A stretch of DNA of 64,000 bases from Rhizobium leguminosarum (GTDB lineage: Bacteria > Pseudomonadota > Alphaproteobacteria > Rhizobiales > Rhizobiaceae): contig NZ_CP025012.1 of assembly GCF_002953715.1 (NCBI RefSeq), positions 2,852,001 through 2,916,000 of the forward strand, written 5' to 3'. The stretch's first letter is position 1, and every line of letters begins with the position of its first letter. A program made the translations under genes and the position numbers. This document shows, piece by piece, positions 32,883 to 40,683 of this stretch. The notes under the pieces were generated by a model. The model had not been told where the DNA came from and did not search any database. It saw only the letters and a list, made by a program, of their open reading frames with translations.

Positions 32883-33797
32883 CTATCGGCGCATCGACCA
32901 TCGCACGCCCATGACCGCCGCAATGCCCAGTATCGGCCACATCGCCCAGAACTGCCCCGTCCAGGTGAAGAGGTTGATGCCGGCAATGCCGAGCGCCACG
33001 ATCGCCAGCGAGGTGATCCTGCGGTTGAACTGGGTCTGGTCGCGGTTCCAGGCGAGCGCCGCGACGACGGCCAGTGCAAGCACGGGAAAGCGCGCCCAGA
33101 AAACGCCCTGCCATGACAGCAGATTAATGCCGATCAGCACAGCGGCGATGACGGCGAGTACGCCATACAGCCTGCGTCCGCTGGGTGCCGGCCTTGCCTC
33201 GGCCACAGTCGCCGCCGGCTGCGGCTGCGGCCGCGCGGGGCCGGATCGCTGAGCAGACGGCGTCTCGTCTTTGGCATCGCCGATCTTCACCGCATAGCTC
33301 GGCACGCCTTCATCGACGTTCTTCACCATCAATGGTCCGAGAAACTCGAAACCAACAGCCACCTTGTTGCGGACCTGGTCGTAGACGGTACTTGATATGA
33401 CGATGCCGCCGGCCGCAGCCGACGCCTGTAGCCGCGCCGCAATATTGACGCCGTCGCCATAGATGTCGTCACCTTCGACGATCACGTCGCCGAGATTGAT
33501 GCCGATGCGGAAGAGCATGCGCCCGTCGGCCGGGCGGCGGGCGTTGAAACCCGCGAGTTCGTTCTGGGTGTCGACGGCTGCGCGCACCGCCTCTACCACG
33601 CTCGGGAAATCGGCGATCAGCCCATCGCCCCAGGTATTGATGACGCGGCCGCCATGGCTTTCGATGAGGCGCCCCATCGCCTCCCGGCAGCGCTTCAGGC
33701 TCGCAAGCGTCCCCTCCTCGTCAGCCCCCATCAGCCGCGTATAGTCCTGCACGTCAGCACAGAAGATCGTCGTCAGCTTGCGCCGCGTTTCACTCAT
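32883..33797 (-). CDS. Class III adenylate/guanylate cyclase with duplicated C-terminal membrane hairpin
   Basis: This 304-residue protein has an N-terminal class III cyclase domain (about 8-172). Metal-binding aspartates are D15 (IFCADVQDYTRLM) and D58 (RVINTWGDGLIADF), and DIYGDGVNIAARL is the late catalytic motif. A Pro/Ala-rich linker (175-205) follows, then four hydrophobic segments arranged as two near-identical 2TM units: GINLLSWQGVFW (223-234) and GINLFTWTGQFW (273-284), repeated with a 50-residue period. Most membrane cyclases carry the membrane part before the cyclase domain, so this order is unusual. It should make cAMP (or cGMP) at the cytoplasmic face. The start is the ATG at 33797. 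Signal sensed unknown. Confidence 0.85.
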   Translation of the reverse strand: MSETRRKLTTIFCADVQDYTRLMGADEEGTLASLKRCREAMGRLIESHGGRVINTWGDGLIADFPSVVEAVRAAVDTQNELAGFNARRPADGRMLFRIGINLGDVIVEGDDIYGDGVNIAARLQASAAAGGIVISSTVYDQVRNKVAVGFEFLGPLMVKNVDEGVPSYAVKIGDAKDETPSAQRSGPARPQPQPAATVAEARPAPSGRRLYGVLAVIAAVLIGINLLSWQGVFWARFPVLALAVVAALAWNRDQTQFNRRITSLAIVALGIAGINLFTWTGQFWAMWPILGIAAVMGVRWSMRR

Positions 33798-33974
33798 GGT
33801 CTCTCGTCTCCGCGCTATCCGCCCCCGGGAAAGATCGCTGCAAAGGCTGAAACTGGTCGAGATCAAGTGGGCGATTGCAACGGCGGTAAACTACTAAGGC
33901 TTTGTGTTCGTTACCACCGATAATTGCTGATCGTCGACCCGCGTTTTCCGGGCATGAGAGGCGGCGTGGACGAT

Positions 33975-34388
33975 TCAGCTTCCTTCATTCGTCCAGTCAT
34001 CGACCTTCAAAGGCTCCGAAACGCGAGCAAAAGCCTTGTCGCGCGTGACGAGGGTTGCGGCAGTTGCAACGGCATGAGCGGCAATCATCATATCGAGGGG
34101 CGCCAGAGTCACCCCTTTGGCTTCGCAGGCAACGCGCAGGTCGCCATAAGTTCGCGTGACATCGTGATCCCAAGGGAGAACGTCGACCCGGAGCAGGAAT
34201 TGGCTGATCCGTTCTGACAGCGCCTTCGGATAGCCTCGCTTAGCAAGACCGTAGAGCAACTCCCCTTCGGTGATCGATGAGATGACGATGTCTTCCATCG
34301 GAAGCGCGGCCAACCTTTCGATGATCTCCGGCCGATCGCCCTTGATGACATGGCTCACCATATTGGTATCGAGCATCCAGGCTGTCAT
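33975..34388 (-). CDS. vapC: VapC-type PIN-domain ribonuclease toxin
   Basis: This 137-residue PIN-domain protein has acidic metal-binding residues D7 ([11 protein letters not shown]), E41/E43 ([11 protein letters not shown]), D99 ([12 protein letters not shown]) and D117 (TLVTRDKAF), the standard VapC quartet. VapC toxins cleave tRNA or rRNA and stop translation until neutralised. The start ATG overlaps the stop of the antitoxin gene by 4 bp, so the two are translationally coupled, antitoxin first. The target RNA cannot be read from the sequence. Confidence 0.9.
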   Translation of the reverse strand: MTAWMLDTNMVSHVIKGDRPEIIERLAALPMEDIVISSITEGELLYGLAKRGYPKALSERISQFLLRVDVLPWDHDVTRTYGDLRVACEAKGVTLAPLDMMIAAHAVATAATLVTRDKAFARVSEPLKVDDWTNEGS

Positions 34389-34648
34389 TCCTTCCAGCCC
34401 TCGAATGGATCACGATCATGCGAAGGCTGGCGACGGTCGTCTGGCCCCAGGAAATCGTCCGGAACCTGATCCTTGCCATAGAGTTCAAAGAGGCCATCCC
34501 ATGAATCCGGCTTGCGTGACAGAATGACATCGCCAGTCTTCGGATCACGACGGACGAACACCTCGCTCCCCTCGAAGCGGAACTCCGCAGGGAGCCTGAC
34601 CGCCTGGCTGCGGCCGGTCGTAAAAATCTTGGCTGTTCTCGTTGCCAT
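34385..34648 (-). CDS. vapB: VapB-type antitoxin (AbrB/SpoVT swapped-hairpin)
   Basis: This 87-residue protein has an N-terminal swapped-hairpin DNA-binding domain ([20 protein letters not shown], then [20 protein letters not shown]), the VagC/VapB pattern. A C-terminal toxin-binding tail rich in Asp and Trp follows ([10 protein letters not shown]...PFEGWKE). It neutralises the adjacent VapC and should autoregulate the operon by binding the palindrome upstream. It is the first gene, overlapping vapC by 4 bp. The small pair has no neighbouring mobile-element traces. Confidence 0.9.
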   Translation of the reverse strand: MATRTAKIFTTGRSQAVRLPAEFRFEGSEVFVRRDPKTGDVILSRKPDSWDGLFELYGKDQVPDDFLGPDDRRQPSHDRDPFEGWKE

Positions 34649-34669
34649 GATGGCCTCCGCGTCGCGATA

Positions 34670-34687
34670 GCTATCATGATATATAGC
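34670..34687. promoter_or_regulatory. vapBC operator palindrome
   Basis: GCTAT (34670-34674) and ATAGC (34683-34687) flank a perfect 10-bp palindrome TATCATGATA (34672-34681). It lies 21 bp before the vapB start in an AT-rich stretch, where a -10 element would sit. This is the usual place for VapBC autoregulation. Confidence 0.6.
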
Positions 34688-34775
34688 GCCAGTCGACAGC
34701 GAGCAAGAGCATCACCCGAACCAACTAACAATTCCCGAGCCCTCTAAGTCCGGCGCTTAAAGAAACGCTGGATCA

Positions 34776-36323
34776 CTAAACGATCTTGCGCGGGCTCGCC
34801 GTGTGTTCTCTCGCCACCGTGCTGGAACTGTCGATTTCCTGAAGCAATACGTCATAGCCCCAGAGATCGGCGAGATGCTGCAGGACGAGCTTCGTGTCAT
34901 TTTCCTGAAGATAGCAGCCATTCATCATGATGTGTTGCAGCAACAGTCGGCGGTCGCCGGCGAGATCGACATCGACAATATCGATTGCCGGATCGGTCCA
35001 GCCGATATCATATTCGCGGGAGAGCTGGCGGCGGATGCGCAAGTATCCACGCTCATTATGGATCGCCGAAACCAGCACCCCCTCGGTCTGTTCCGGATCG
35101 TCGTAGAGATGGAACAGCCGCAGCTGCCGGATCAGGTTCGGGCTCAGGAACTGGCTGATGAAGCTCTCGTCCCGATAATTGGCCCAGATATCGCGCAAGA
35201 CCGCCATCGCATCGCCTCGTCCAGCGATATCGGAAAACCATGTGCGGTCCTCTTCCGTCGGCTTCGTGACGATCCTCTCGATATCCTGCATCATCGCGAA
35301 ACCAAGCGCATAGGGGTTGAAGCCCGAGAATCGCCGGTCGTCATAGCTTGGCTGGAACACGACGTTAGCGTGCGACTTCAGGAATTCGAGGAAGTTTCCG
35401 TCGCTGATCTGCCCCCGCTCGTGAAGCCGGTTCATGATCTGGTAGTGGACGAAAGTGGCGGTTCCCTCGTTCATCACCTTGGTCTGCCGCTGGGGATGGA
35501 AATATTGCGCGACGTGGCGGACGATGCGAAGGATCTCGCGCTGCCACGGCTGCAGCCGCGGCGCCGATTTTTCAAGAAAATAAAGGATGTTGTCCTGCGG
35601 AAGACCGAGGGCGGCGCGGCGCTTTTCCAGGCCGATGTCACCCGCTTTGCGGGCCTTGCCGACCGGAACCGTGCGCCATAGGTCGTTGAACATCTGCTCC
35701 TCGTGGGCGCGGCGCTCCTGCTGCCGCTTCTCCTCCTGGCGAAGATCGATCGTGGTCTTGCCCGCGTATCGATGCACCCCGTGCGACATCAACGCATGGG
35801 CTGCGTCGAGCGTTCGCTCGACGGCCGTTTCGCCGTAACGTTCCTCACAGCGGGTGATATAACCCTTGGCGAAATCGAGGTAATCGAGGATGCCCTCCGC
35901 ATCGGTCCAGAGCTTGAAGAGATAGTTGTTCTTGAAGAAGTGGTTGTGGCCGAAGGCCGCATGCGCGGTGACGAGCGTCTGCATCGTCGCCGTGTTCTCT
36001 TCCATCAAGTAGGAGATGCAGGGCGAGCTGTTGATGACGATCTCATAGGCAAGGTCGCGCATCCCGCGGCGGTAGAAGGTTTCGTGATGCGCGAAGTGTT
36101 TGCCGAAGGACCAATGGCGGTAAAACAGCGGCATGCCGGTCGAGGAATAGGCATCGAGCATCTGCTCCGAGGTGATGACTTCGATCTGGTTCGGGTAGAC
36201 GTCGAGGCCGAGTTCGTTAAGTGCAATGTCCTCGCAAGCGTCGTGGATGCGCTGGAGTGTTGAAAAGTCCCAGTCGGCACCCTCGAACAAAAGCCGCTCT
36301 CTTGGTCTCATCGTCGTGGTCAT
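34776..36323 (-). CDS. SpoVR family protein
   Basis: This 515-residue protein spans the whole SpoVR family length and matches the E. coli YcgB-type group. Conserved segments are YPNQIEVITSEQMLDAYSST, then GMPLFYRHWSFGKHFAHHET and YEIVINSSPCISYLMEENTA; later come QREILRIVRHVAQYFHPQRQ, then TKVMNEGTATFVHYQIMNRL. The function is poorly known; in Bacillus it affects spore cortex, and in proteobacteria it is part of a starvation/nitrogen-stress unit with YeaG and YeaH. Here it is the last gene of prkA-yeaH-spoVR and overlaps yeaH by 4 bp. Confidence 0.92.
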   Translation of the reverse strand: MTTTMRPRERLLFEGADWDFSTLQRIHDACEDIALNELGLDVYPNQIEVITSEQMLDAYSSTGMPLFYRHWSFGKHFAHHETFYRRGMRDLAYEIVINSSPCISYLMEENTATMQTLVTAHAAFGHNHFFKNNYLFKLWTDAEGILDYLDFAKGYITRCEERYGETAVERTLDAAHALMSHGVHRYAGKTTIDLRQEEKRQQERRAHEEQMFNDLWRTVPVGKARKAGDIGLEKRRAALGLPQDNILYFLEKSAPRLQPWQREILRIVRHVAQYFHPQRQTKVMNEGTATFVHYQIMNRLHERGQISDGNFLEFLKSHANVVFQPSYDDRRFSGFNPYALGFAMMQDIERIVTKPTEEDRTWFSDIAGRGDAMAVLRDIWANYRDESFISQFLSPNLIRQLRLFHLYDDPEQTEGVLVSAIHNERGYLRIRRQLSREYDIGWTDPAIDIVDVDLAGDRRLLLQHIMMNGCYLQENDTKLVLQHLADLWGYDVLLQEIDSSSTVAREHTASPRKIV

Positions 36324-37594
36324 GGCGTCACCTTCGACTGTGCGTCACGTTTCTGGAAGAGATCATGGAAAACAGGGAAGATTTCGTTTCGCCGGCAGAC
36401 CTTGCGCATCGAAAGCGGCTGCTGCTCGGAACGGATCCCGTCATAGAGCATCCAAAGCGGTGAGCGAGATATTGAGGAGTCACCGCCTTCTTCGCCGACC
36501 TCGATATAGGCGAAATACTGGCACAGCGGCAAAATCTCCCGCAGCAGCTGCCCGCTCAGGTTTCCGTCCGAGTGGGCGTTGTCGCCGTCCGAAGCCTGAG
36601 CACCATAGATATTCCATTCCGCCGGATCGAAACGCGCCGCGATGATCGCCCGCATTGCCGCAAGGGCGCTGGAGACCAGCGTGCCGCCCGTCGCCGGACC
36701 ATAGAAGAACGTTTCCTCGTCGACTTCCTCGGCCTTGTCGGTATGGCGGATGAAGACGATCTCCACTTTCTTGTAGCGCTTCGACAGGAAGAGGTAGAGC
36801 AGCAGGTAGAACCGCTTCGCCAAGTCCTTCATGTGTTCCGACATGGAGCCGGAGACGTCCATCAAGCAGAACATCACGGCCTTCGCCACAGGCTTCGGCT
36901 CGTTTTCGAAGCGGCGATACCGCACGTCAAGCGGATCGATATAGGGAATGCGCCGGCTTTTTTCCGTCAGGGATTTGAGTTTTGCCTCAAGCGCCAGACG
37001 GGTCTCGTCGTCCTCGCATTCCTCGATCTGCCGCTGCAGGGCTTCGATCTCTTCGCGGCGCGGACGGCCAAGCGCGACACGGCGCATCATCGCAAGCCTG
37101 GTCGTGCGACCGACGGCGATGTTGGACGGCGATCCCGACACGGAATAGCCGGCACGGAAGGGAGTTTCCTCCTCGGTTTCGGCCAGACGCCGCTTGGCAA
37201 GGTCGGGCAGTTCCAGATCATCCAGGAACACATCGAGGAATTCCTCGCGCGTCAGCACAAAACGGAAGCCGTCTTCGCCGTCGCCTTCACCCGCATTCTT
37301 GGGTTTTCCGCCCCGACTCCCCGGCGGGCGCGGAAGAATGTCGCCTTCAACGAAGGCCCTGTTTCCAGGCAGGATATGATCGCGGATGCCGCCGTCGCCC
37401 CTTCGCAAGCTCGGTTCGGCCATTCCATCGATCGGCAGGCTGATTTCCCCGCCGTCGAGCACATCGCGAATGTTCCGGTTTTGCAGAGAACGCTTTACCG
37501 CTTGCTGCACGGCGCCTTTCATGCGCCGAAGAAACCGTTGCCGATTTTCCAGACTTTTACCGCGCGGATTTAGCCGACGGTCGACAATGTGCAT
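36320..37594 (-). CDS. YeaH/DUF444 (UPF0229) family protein with VWA-like domain
   Basis: This 424-residue protein has a basic N-terminus (HIVDRRLNPRGKSLENRQRF) and an insert IGDAHALVE-like region with DEFLDVFLDDLELPDLAKRR. The C-terminal half resembles a von Willebrand factor A domain: MFCLMDVSGSMSEHMKDLAK contains the MIDAS motif DxSGS, with VFIRHTDKAEEVDEE and YGPATGGTLVSSALAAM following. Members work with the PrkA kinase (YeaG) in stress adaptation. It is the middle gene of a conserved three-gene unit: 12 bp after prkA and overlapping spoVR by 4 bp. The biochemical role is not established. Confidence 0.92.
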   Translation of the reverse strand: MHIVDRRLNPRGKSLENRQRFLRRMKGAVQQAVKRSLQNRNIRDVLDGGEISLPIDGMAEPSLRRGDGGIRDHILPGNRAFVEGDILPRPPGSRGGKPKNAGEGDGEDGFRFVLTREEFLDVFLDDLELPDLAKRRLAETEEETPFRAGYSVSGSPSNIAVGRTTRLAMMRRVALGRPRREEIEALQRQIEECEDDETRLALEAKLKSLTEKSRRIPYIDPLDVRYRRFENEPKPVAKAVMFCLMDVSGSMSEHMKDLAKRFYLLLYLFLSKRYKKVEIVFIRHTDKAEEVDEETFFYGPATGGTLVSSALAAMRAIIAARFDPAEWNIYGAQASDGDNAHSDGNLSGQLLREILPLCQYFAYIEVGEEGGDSSISRSPLWMLYDGIRSEQQPLSMRKVCRRNEIFPVFHDLFQKRDAQSKVTP

Positions 37595-37606
37595 ATTGGC
37601 TCCACA

Positions 37607-39550
37607 TTAACTTGCCTGTTTGACGCGCATGTACCATTCGACGAGGCGCCGAACCTGCCTCTCCGTGTAGCCCCGCGCAGCCATGCGCGAGACAAACTCG
37701 CTGTGTTTCTTTTCTGTTTCCGAATCCTTCTTCGAACCGAAGGAAATGACCGGCAAAAGATCCTCGACCTGCGAGAACATTCGCTTTTCGATGACTTCCC
37801 GGATCTTCTCGTAGCTCGTCCATGACGGATTCTTTCCGCCGTTGGCTGCCCGCGATCTCAAGCAGAACTTGACGATTTCGTTGCGGAAATCCTTCGGATT
37901 GGCGATTCCCGCCGGCTTTTCGATTTTCGTCAGTTCCTGGTTGAGGAGCTCACGATCGAGAAGCTGGCCGGTATCGGGATCCTTGAAGTCCACGTCTTCG
38001 ATCCAGGCATCGGCATAATCCACGTAGCGGTCGAACAGATTCTGTCCGTAATCCGCATAGGACTCAAGATAGGCCTTCTGAATCTCATTGCCAATGAACT
38101 CTGCGTAACGTGGCGCAAGATCGGCCTTGATGAACTCCAGATATCGCTTCTCGACATCGTCGGAAAACTGCTCGCGGCGGATCGACTGCTCCAGCACATA
38201 CATCAGATGAACCGGATCGGCGCCAATATCCGTGGTGTCGTGATTGAAGGTGGAGGCGAGCACCTTGAAGGCGAAGCGGGTCGATATGCCGTCCATGCCT
38301 TCGTCGATGCCGGCGGCGTCCCGATATTCCTGGACACTGCGGGCGCGCGGATCCGTCTCCTTCAGGCTCTCGCCGTCATAGGTGCGCATCTTCGAGAAGT
38401 ACGTCGAATTCTCATGTTTGCGCAGACGCGAAAGCACGGAGAAGCGGGCCAGCATTTCGAGCGTCGCGGGGGCGCATGGCGCATCGGCCAGTTCCGATCC
38501 CTCGATCAGCTTTTCGTAGATCTTCTGCTCTTCCGTGACGCGCAGGCAATAGGGCACCTTGATCACGCAAATACGGTCGATGAAGGCCTCGTTGTTCTTG
38601 TTGGCCTTGAAGGTTTGCCATTCCGCTTCGTTTGAATGTGCAAGGACGATGCCGGAGAAAGGTATGGCGCCGATATTCTCGGAGCCGATATAGTTCCCCT
38701 CCTGCGTCGCCGTCAGCAGCGGATGCAGCATCTTGATCGGCGCCTTGAACATCTCGACGAATTCGAGCACGCCCTGATTGGCGCGGTTGAGGCCGCCCGA
38801 ATAGCTGTAGGCATCGGGATCGTTCTGGGAATAGGTCTCCAGCTTGCGGATATCGACCTTGCCGACCAGCGACGAGATATCCTGATTGTTCTCGTCTCCA
38901 GGCTCGGTCTTGGCGATAGCGATCTGGCGCAACCGCGAAGGCTGTACCCTGACGACACGGAAGCGGGAAATATCACCCCCGAAATCGTCGAGCCGCTTCA
39001 GGCACCACGGGCTCATCAGTCCGCTCAGGCGTCGCAAGGGAATGCCGTATTGCTCCTGCAGGAGCGATCCCATCGTGTCCGGGTCGAACAGATTGAGCGG
39101 ACTTTCGAAAACGGGGCTGATCTCGTCACCCGCCTTCAGCACGTAGATCGGATGAAGCTCCATCAGCAGCTTCAGCCGCTCCGCCAGCGATGACTTGCCG
39201 CCGCCGACCGGGCCGAGCAGATAGAGGATCTGCTTGCGCTCCTCGAGCCCCTGCGCCGCGTGCCGGAAGAAGGAAACGATGCGTTCGATTGTCTCTTCCA
39301 TGCCGTGGAAGCCGACAAAGGCCGGATAGATCCGGATGGTCCGGTTCATGAATATCCGACCGAGGCGCGTGTCCCTGGCGGTGTCGACCATCTGCGGTTC
39401 GCCTATCGCGGCGAGCAGGCGCTCGGTCGCATTGGCATAGGCAAGCGGTTCCTTTTTGCAAAGGTCGAGATACTCCGCGATCGACATATCGGTTTCGCGA
39501 CGCGCATCATAGGTGCGGGTGAACGCATCAAATACGGATTCACTCAGCAT
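37607..39550 (-). CDS. prkA: PrkA-type serine protein kinase / AAA protein (YeaG)
   Basis: This 647-residue protein has an N-terminal AAA-like module with Walker A LLGPVGGGKSSLAERLK (near residue 105), then LNLFDPDTMGSLLQEQYGIP and a long helical region. The C-terminal PrkA kinase-like part contains RREQFSDDVEKRYLEFIKAD and ends RGYTERQVRRLVEWYMRVKQ. In E. coli YeaG and YeaH respond to nitrogen starvation and stress. The ATG at 39550 (MLSESVFDAF) is chosen, with GGAGG four bases upstream; a longer frame starts 22 codons earlier. It is the first gene of the prkA-yeaH-spoVR operon. Confidence 0.93.
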   Translation of the reverse strand: MLSESVFDAFTRTYDARRETDMSIAEYLDLCKKEPLAYANATERLLAAIGEPQMVDTARDTRLGRIFMNRTIRIYPAFVGFHGMEETIERIVSFFRHAAQGLEERKQILYLLGPVGGGKSSLAERLKLLMELHPIYVLKAGDEISPVFESPLNLFDPDTMGSLLQEQYGIPLRRLSGLMSPWCLKRLDDFGGDISRFRVVRVQPSRLRQIAIAKTEPGDENNQDISSLVGKVDIRKLETYSQNDPDAYSYSGGLNRANQGVLEFVEMFKAPIKMLHPLLTATQEGNYIGSENIGAIPFSGIVLAHSNEAEWQTFKANKNNEAFIDRICVIKVPYCLRVTEEQKIYEKLIEGSELADAPCAPATLEMLARFSVLSRLRKHENSTYFSKMRTYDGESLKETDPRARSVQEYRDAAGIDEGMDGISTRFAFKVLASTFNHDTTDIGADPVHLMYVLEQSIRREQFSDDVEKRYLEFIKADLAPRYAEFIGNEIQKAYLESYADYGQNLFDRYVDYADAWIEDVDFKDPDTGQLLDRELLNQELTKIEKPAGIANPKDFRNEIVKFCLRSRAANGGKNPSWTSYEKIREVIEKRMFSQVEDLLPVISFGSKKDSETEKKHSEFVSRMAARGYTERQVRRLVEWYMRVKQAS

Positions 39551-39960
39551 GGGCCCTCCATTCAAGGTTAATGCCACAGGCTCTAGGTCGTCATACCAAG
39601 GAGATGGACACGACATTCCTAAGAATCAATAGTTTCGCAGGTATATTCCACGCTCACCGGCTGTTTCTGGCAATGCACAAAAACGTGCATGCACCGGTTA
39701 TTTTTTTACTCTCCGAAACTGTTGCTTATTGTAGTTGAGAAGGGTGCCATCGCGGTATCAGCACATTTCGCGACGTGACAGAAAGATGAAAAAGGTGTGC
39801 AATGTCGCCCGTGATTCGAGCACTGGAGAAATCGACGATTGGCAGCCAATCTGCGCAAAGTCGATGCAGGACAGCGTGTGCCGATCCGCTCCAGACATGA
39901 TGGAAACGGACGCATCGCGACTATGCGCCCGTCATCGTGATCATGCGCTACCGGCGCGAC
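39551..39960. promoter_or_regulatory. Upstream region of the prkA operon with TGCAC inverted repeats
   Basis: This 410-bp gap holds no gene that I can support. Near 39674-39693 TGCAC-AAAAAC-GTGCA overlaps a palindrome GTGCATGCAC. Read on the minus strand it also resembles a sigma54 -24/-12 pattern (GC at both positions, one G missing at -25), which is notable because E. coli yeaGH has a sigma54 promoter. The match is imperfect. A weak reading frame at 39735-39971 (plus) has no family features and overlaps the next gene. Confidence 0.35.
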
Positions 39961-40437
39961 TCAGCCGTTGAATGCCTTCTCCAGAGCGGCGACATCGATC
40001 TTGACCATGCCAAGCATCACTTCGGTTACGCGCCTGGCCCGCTCGCGGTTGCTGTCGGCGATCATTTCGGACAGCATGCGCGGCACGATCTGCCAGGAGA
40101 GACCCCAGCGGTCCTTCAGCCAGCCGCAGGCCTCCGGCGTGCCGCCATTGGTGAGGAATGCCTCCCATATCCGATCGATCTCGGCCTGGCTTTCCACGAG
40201 AATCGCGATCGAGAAGGAATGGTTGAAGCTATCGAGCGGGCCGGCCTTCATCGCCAGGAAGGCCTGGTCGGCGAGCGTAAACTCGATCAATTCGACACTG
40301 CCGGGAGGCCCGCTCGGCGTTTCCGCCGGCAAAATGGTGGTGCGGCCGATCCTGGAGTCCGGGATAACAGACACATAGAATTCGACGGCTTCGCGTGCTT
40401 CCTCGGCGAACCACAGATTTGAAACGACCTTCGGCAT
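39961..40437 (-). CDS. VOC superfamily (PhnB-like) protein
   Basis: This 158-residue protein has the paired beta-alpha-beta-beta-beta layout of vicinal-oxygen-chelate proteins. SNLWFAEEAREAVEFYVSVI is the start of the first module, and TNGGTPEACGWLKDRWGLSW followed by QIVPRMLSEMI lies in the second. The WLKDRWGLSWQIVP motif is typical of the PhnB/3-demethylubiquinone-methyltransferase-like group. No substrate can be assigned. It stands alone, with a palindrome-bearing region beyond its 3' end and about 245 bp before the divergent helicase gene. Confidence 0.8.
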   Translation of the reverse strand: MPKVVSNLWFAEEAREAVEFYVSVIPDSRIGRTTILPAETPSGPPGSVELIEFTLADQAFLAMKAGPLDSFNHSFSIAILVESQAEIDRIWEAFLTNGGTPEACGWLKDRWGLSWQIVPRMLSEMIADSNRERARRVTEVMLGMVKIDVAALEKAFNG

Positions 40438-40683
40438 GAAACGGCCTCCTTGTTGACGGTGTTGATCCGGACTGCTGTCCGATGACCCAAGGACGCCCCA
40501 CCGGCGCTTGTTCCGACAGGCCGCGATCCGAAATTTTAGCCCCGCTCGCCCGCGTGACGACCATAGCCGCGCTCTGCGGCGGCATTGGTGCCCGCAACCT
40601 ACCGCCCGGGATAGCGGCGGCTCGGGAATGAAAGCAGAACATCTTTTCTGGTCTTTCCTTCCCGAATCACTACATTACGCGCC

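Noticed and set aside
39735..39971. A 78-residue plus-strand frame in the prkA upstream region
   Set aside because: No family features, no ribosome site, and it overlaps the end of the VOC gene.
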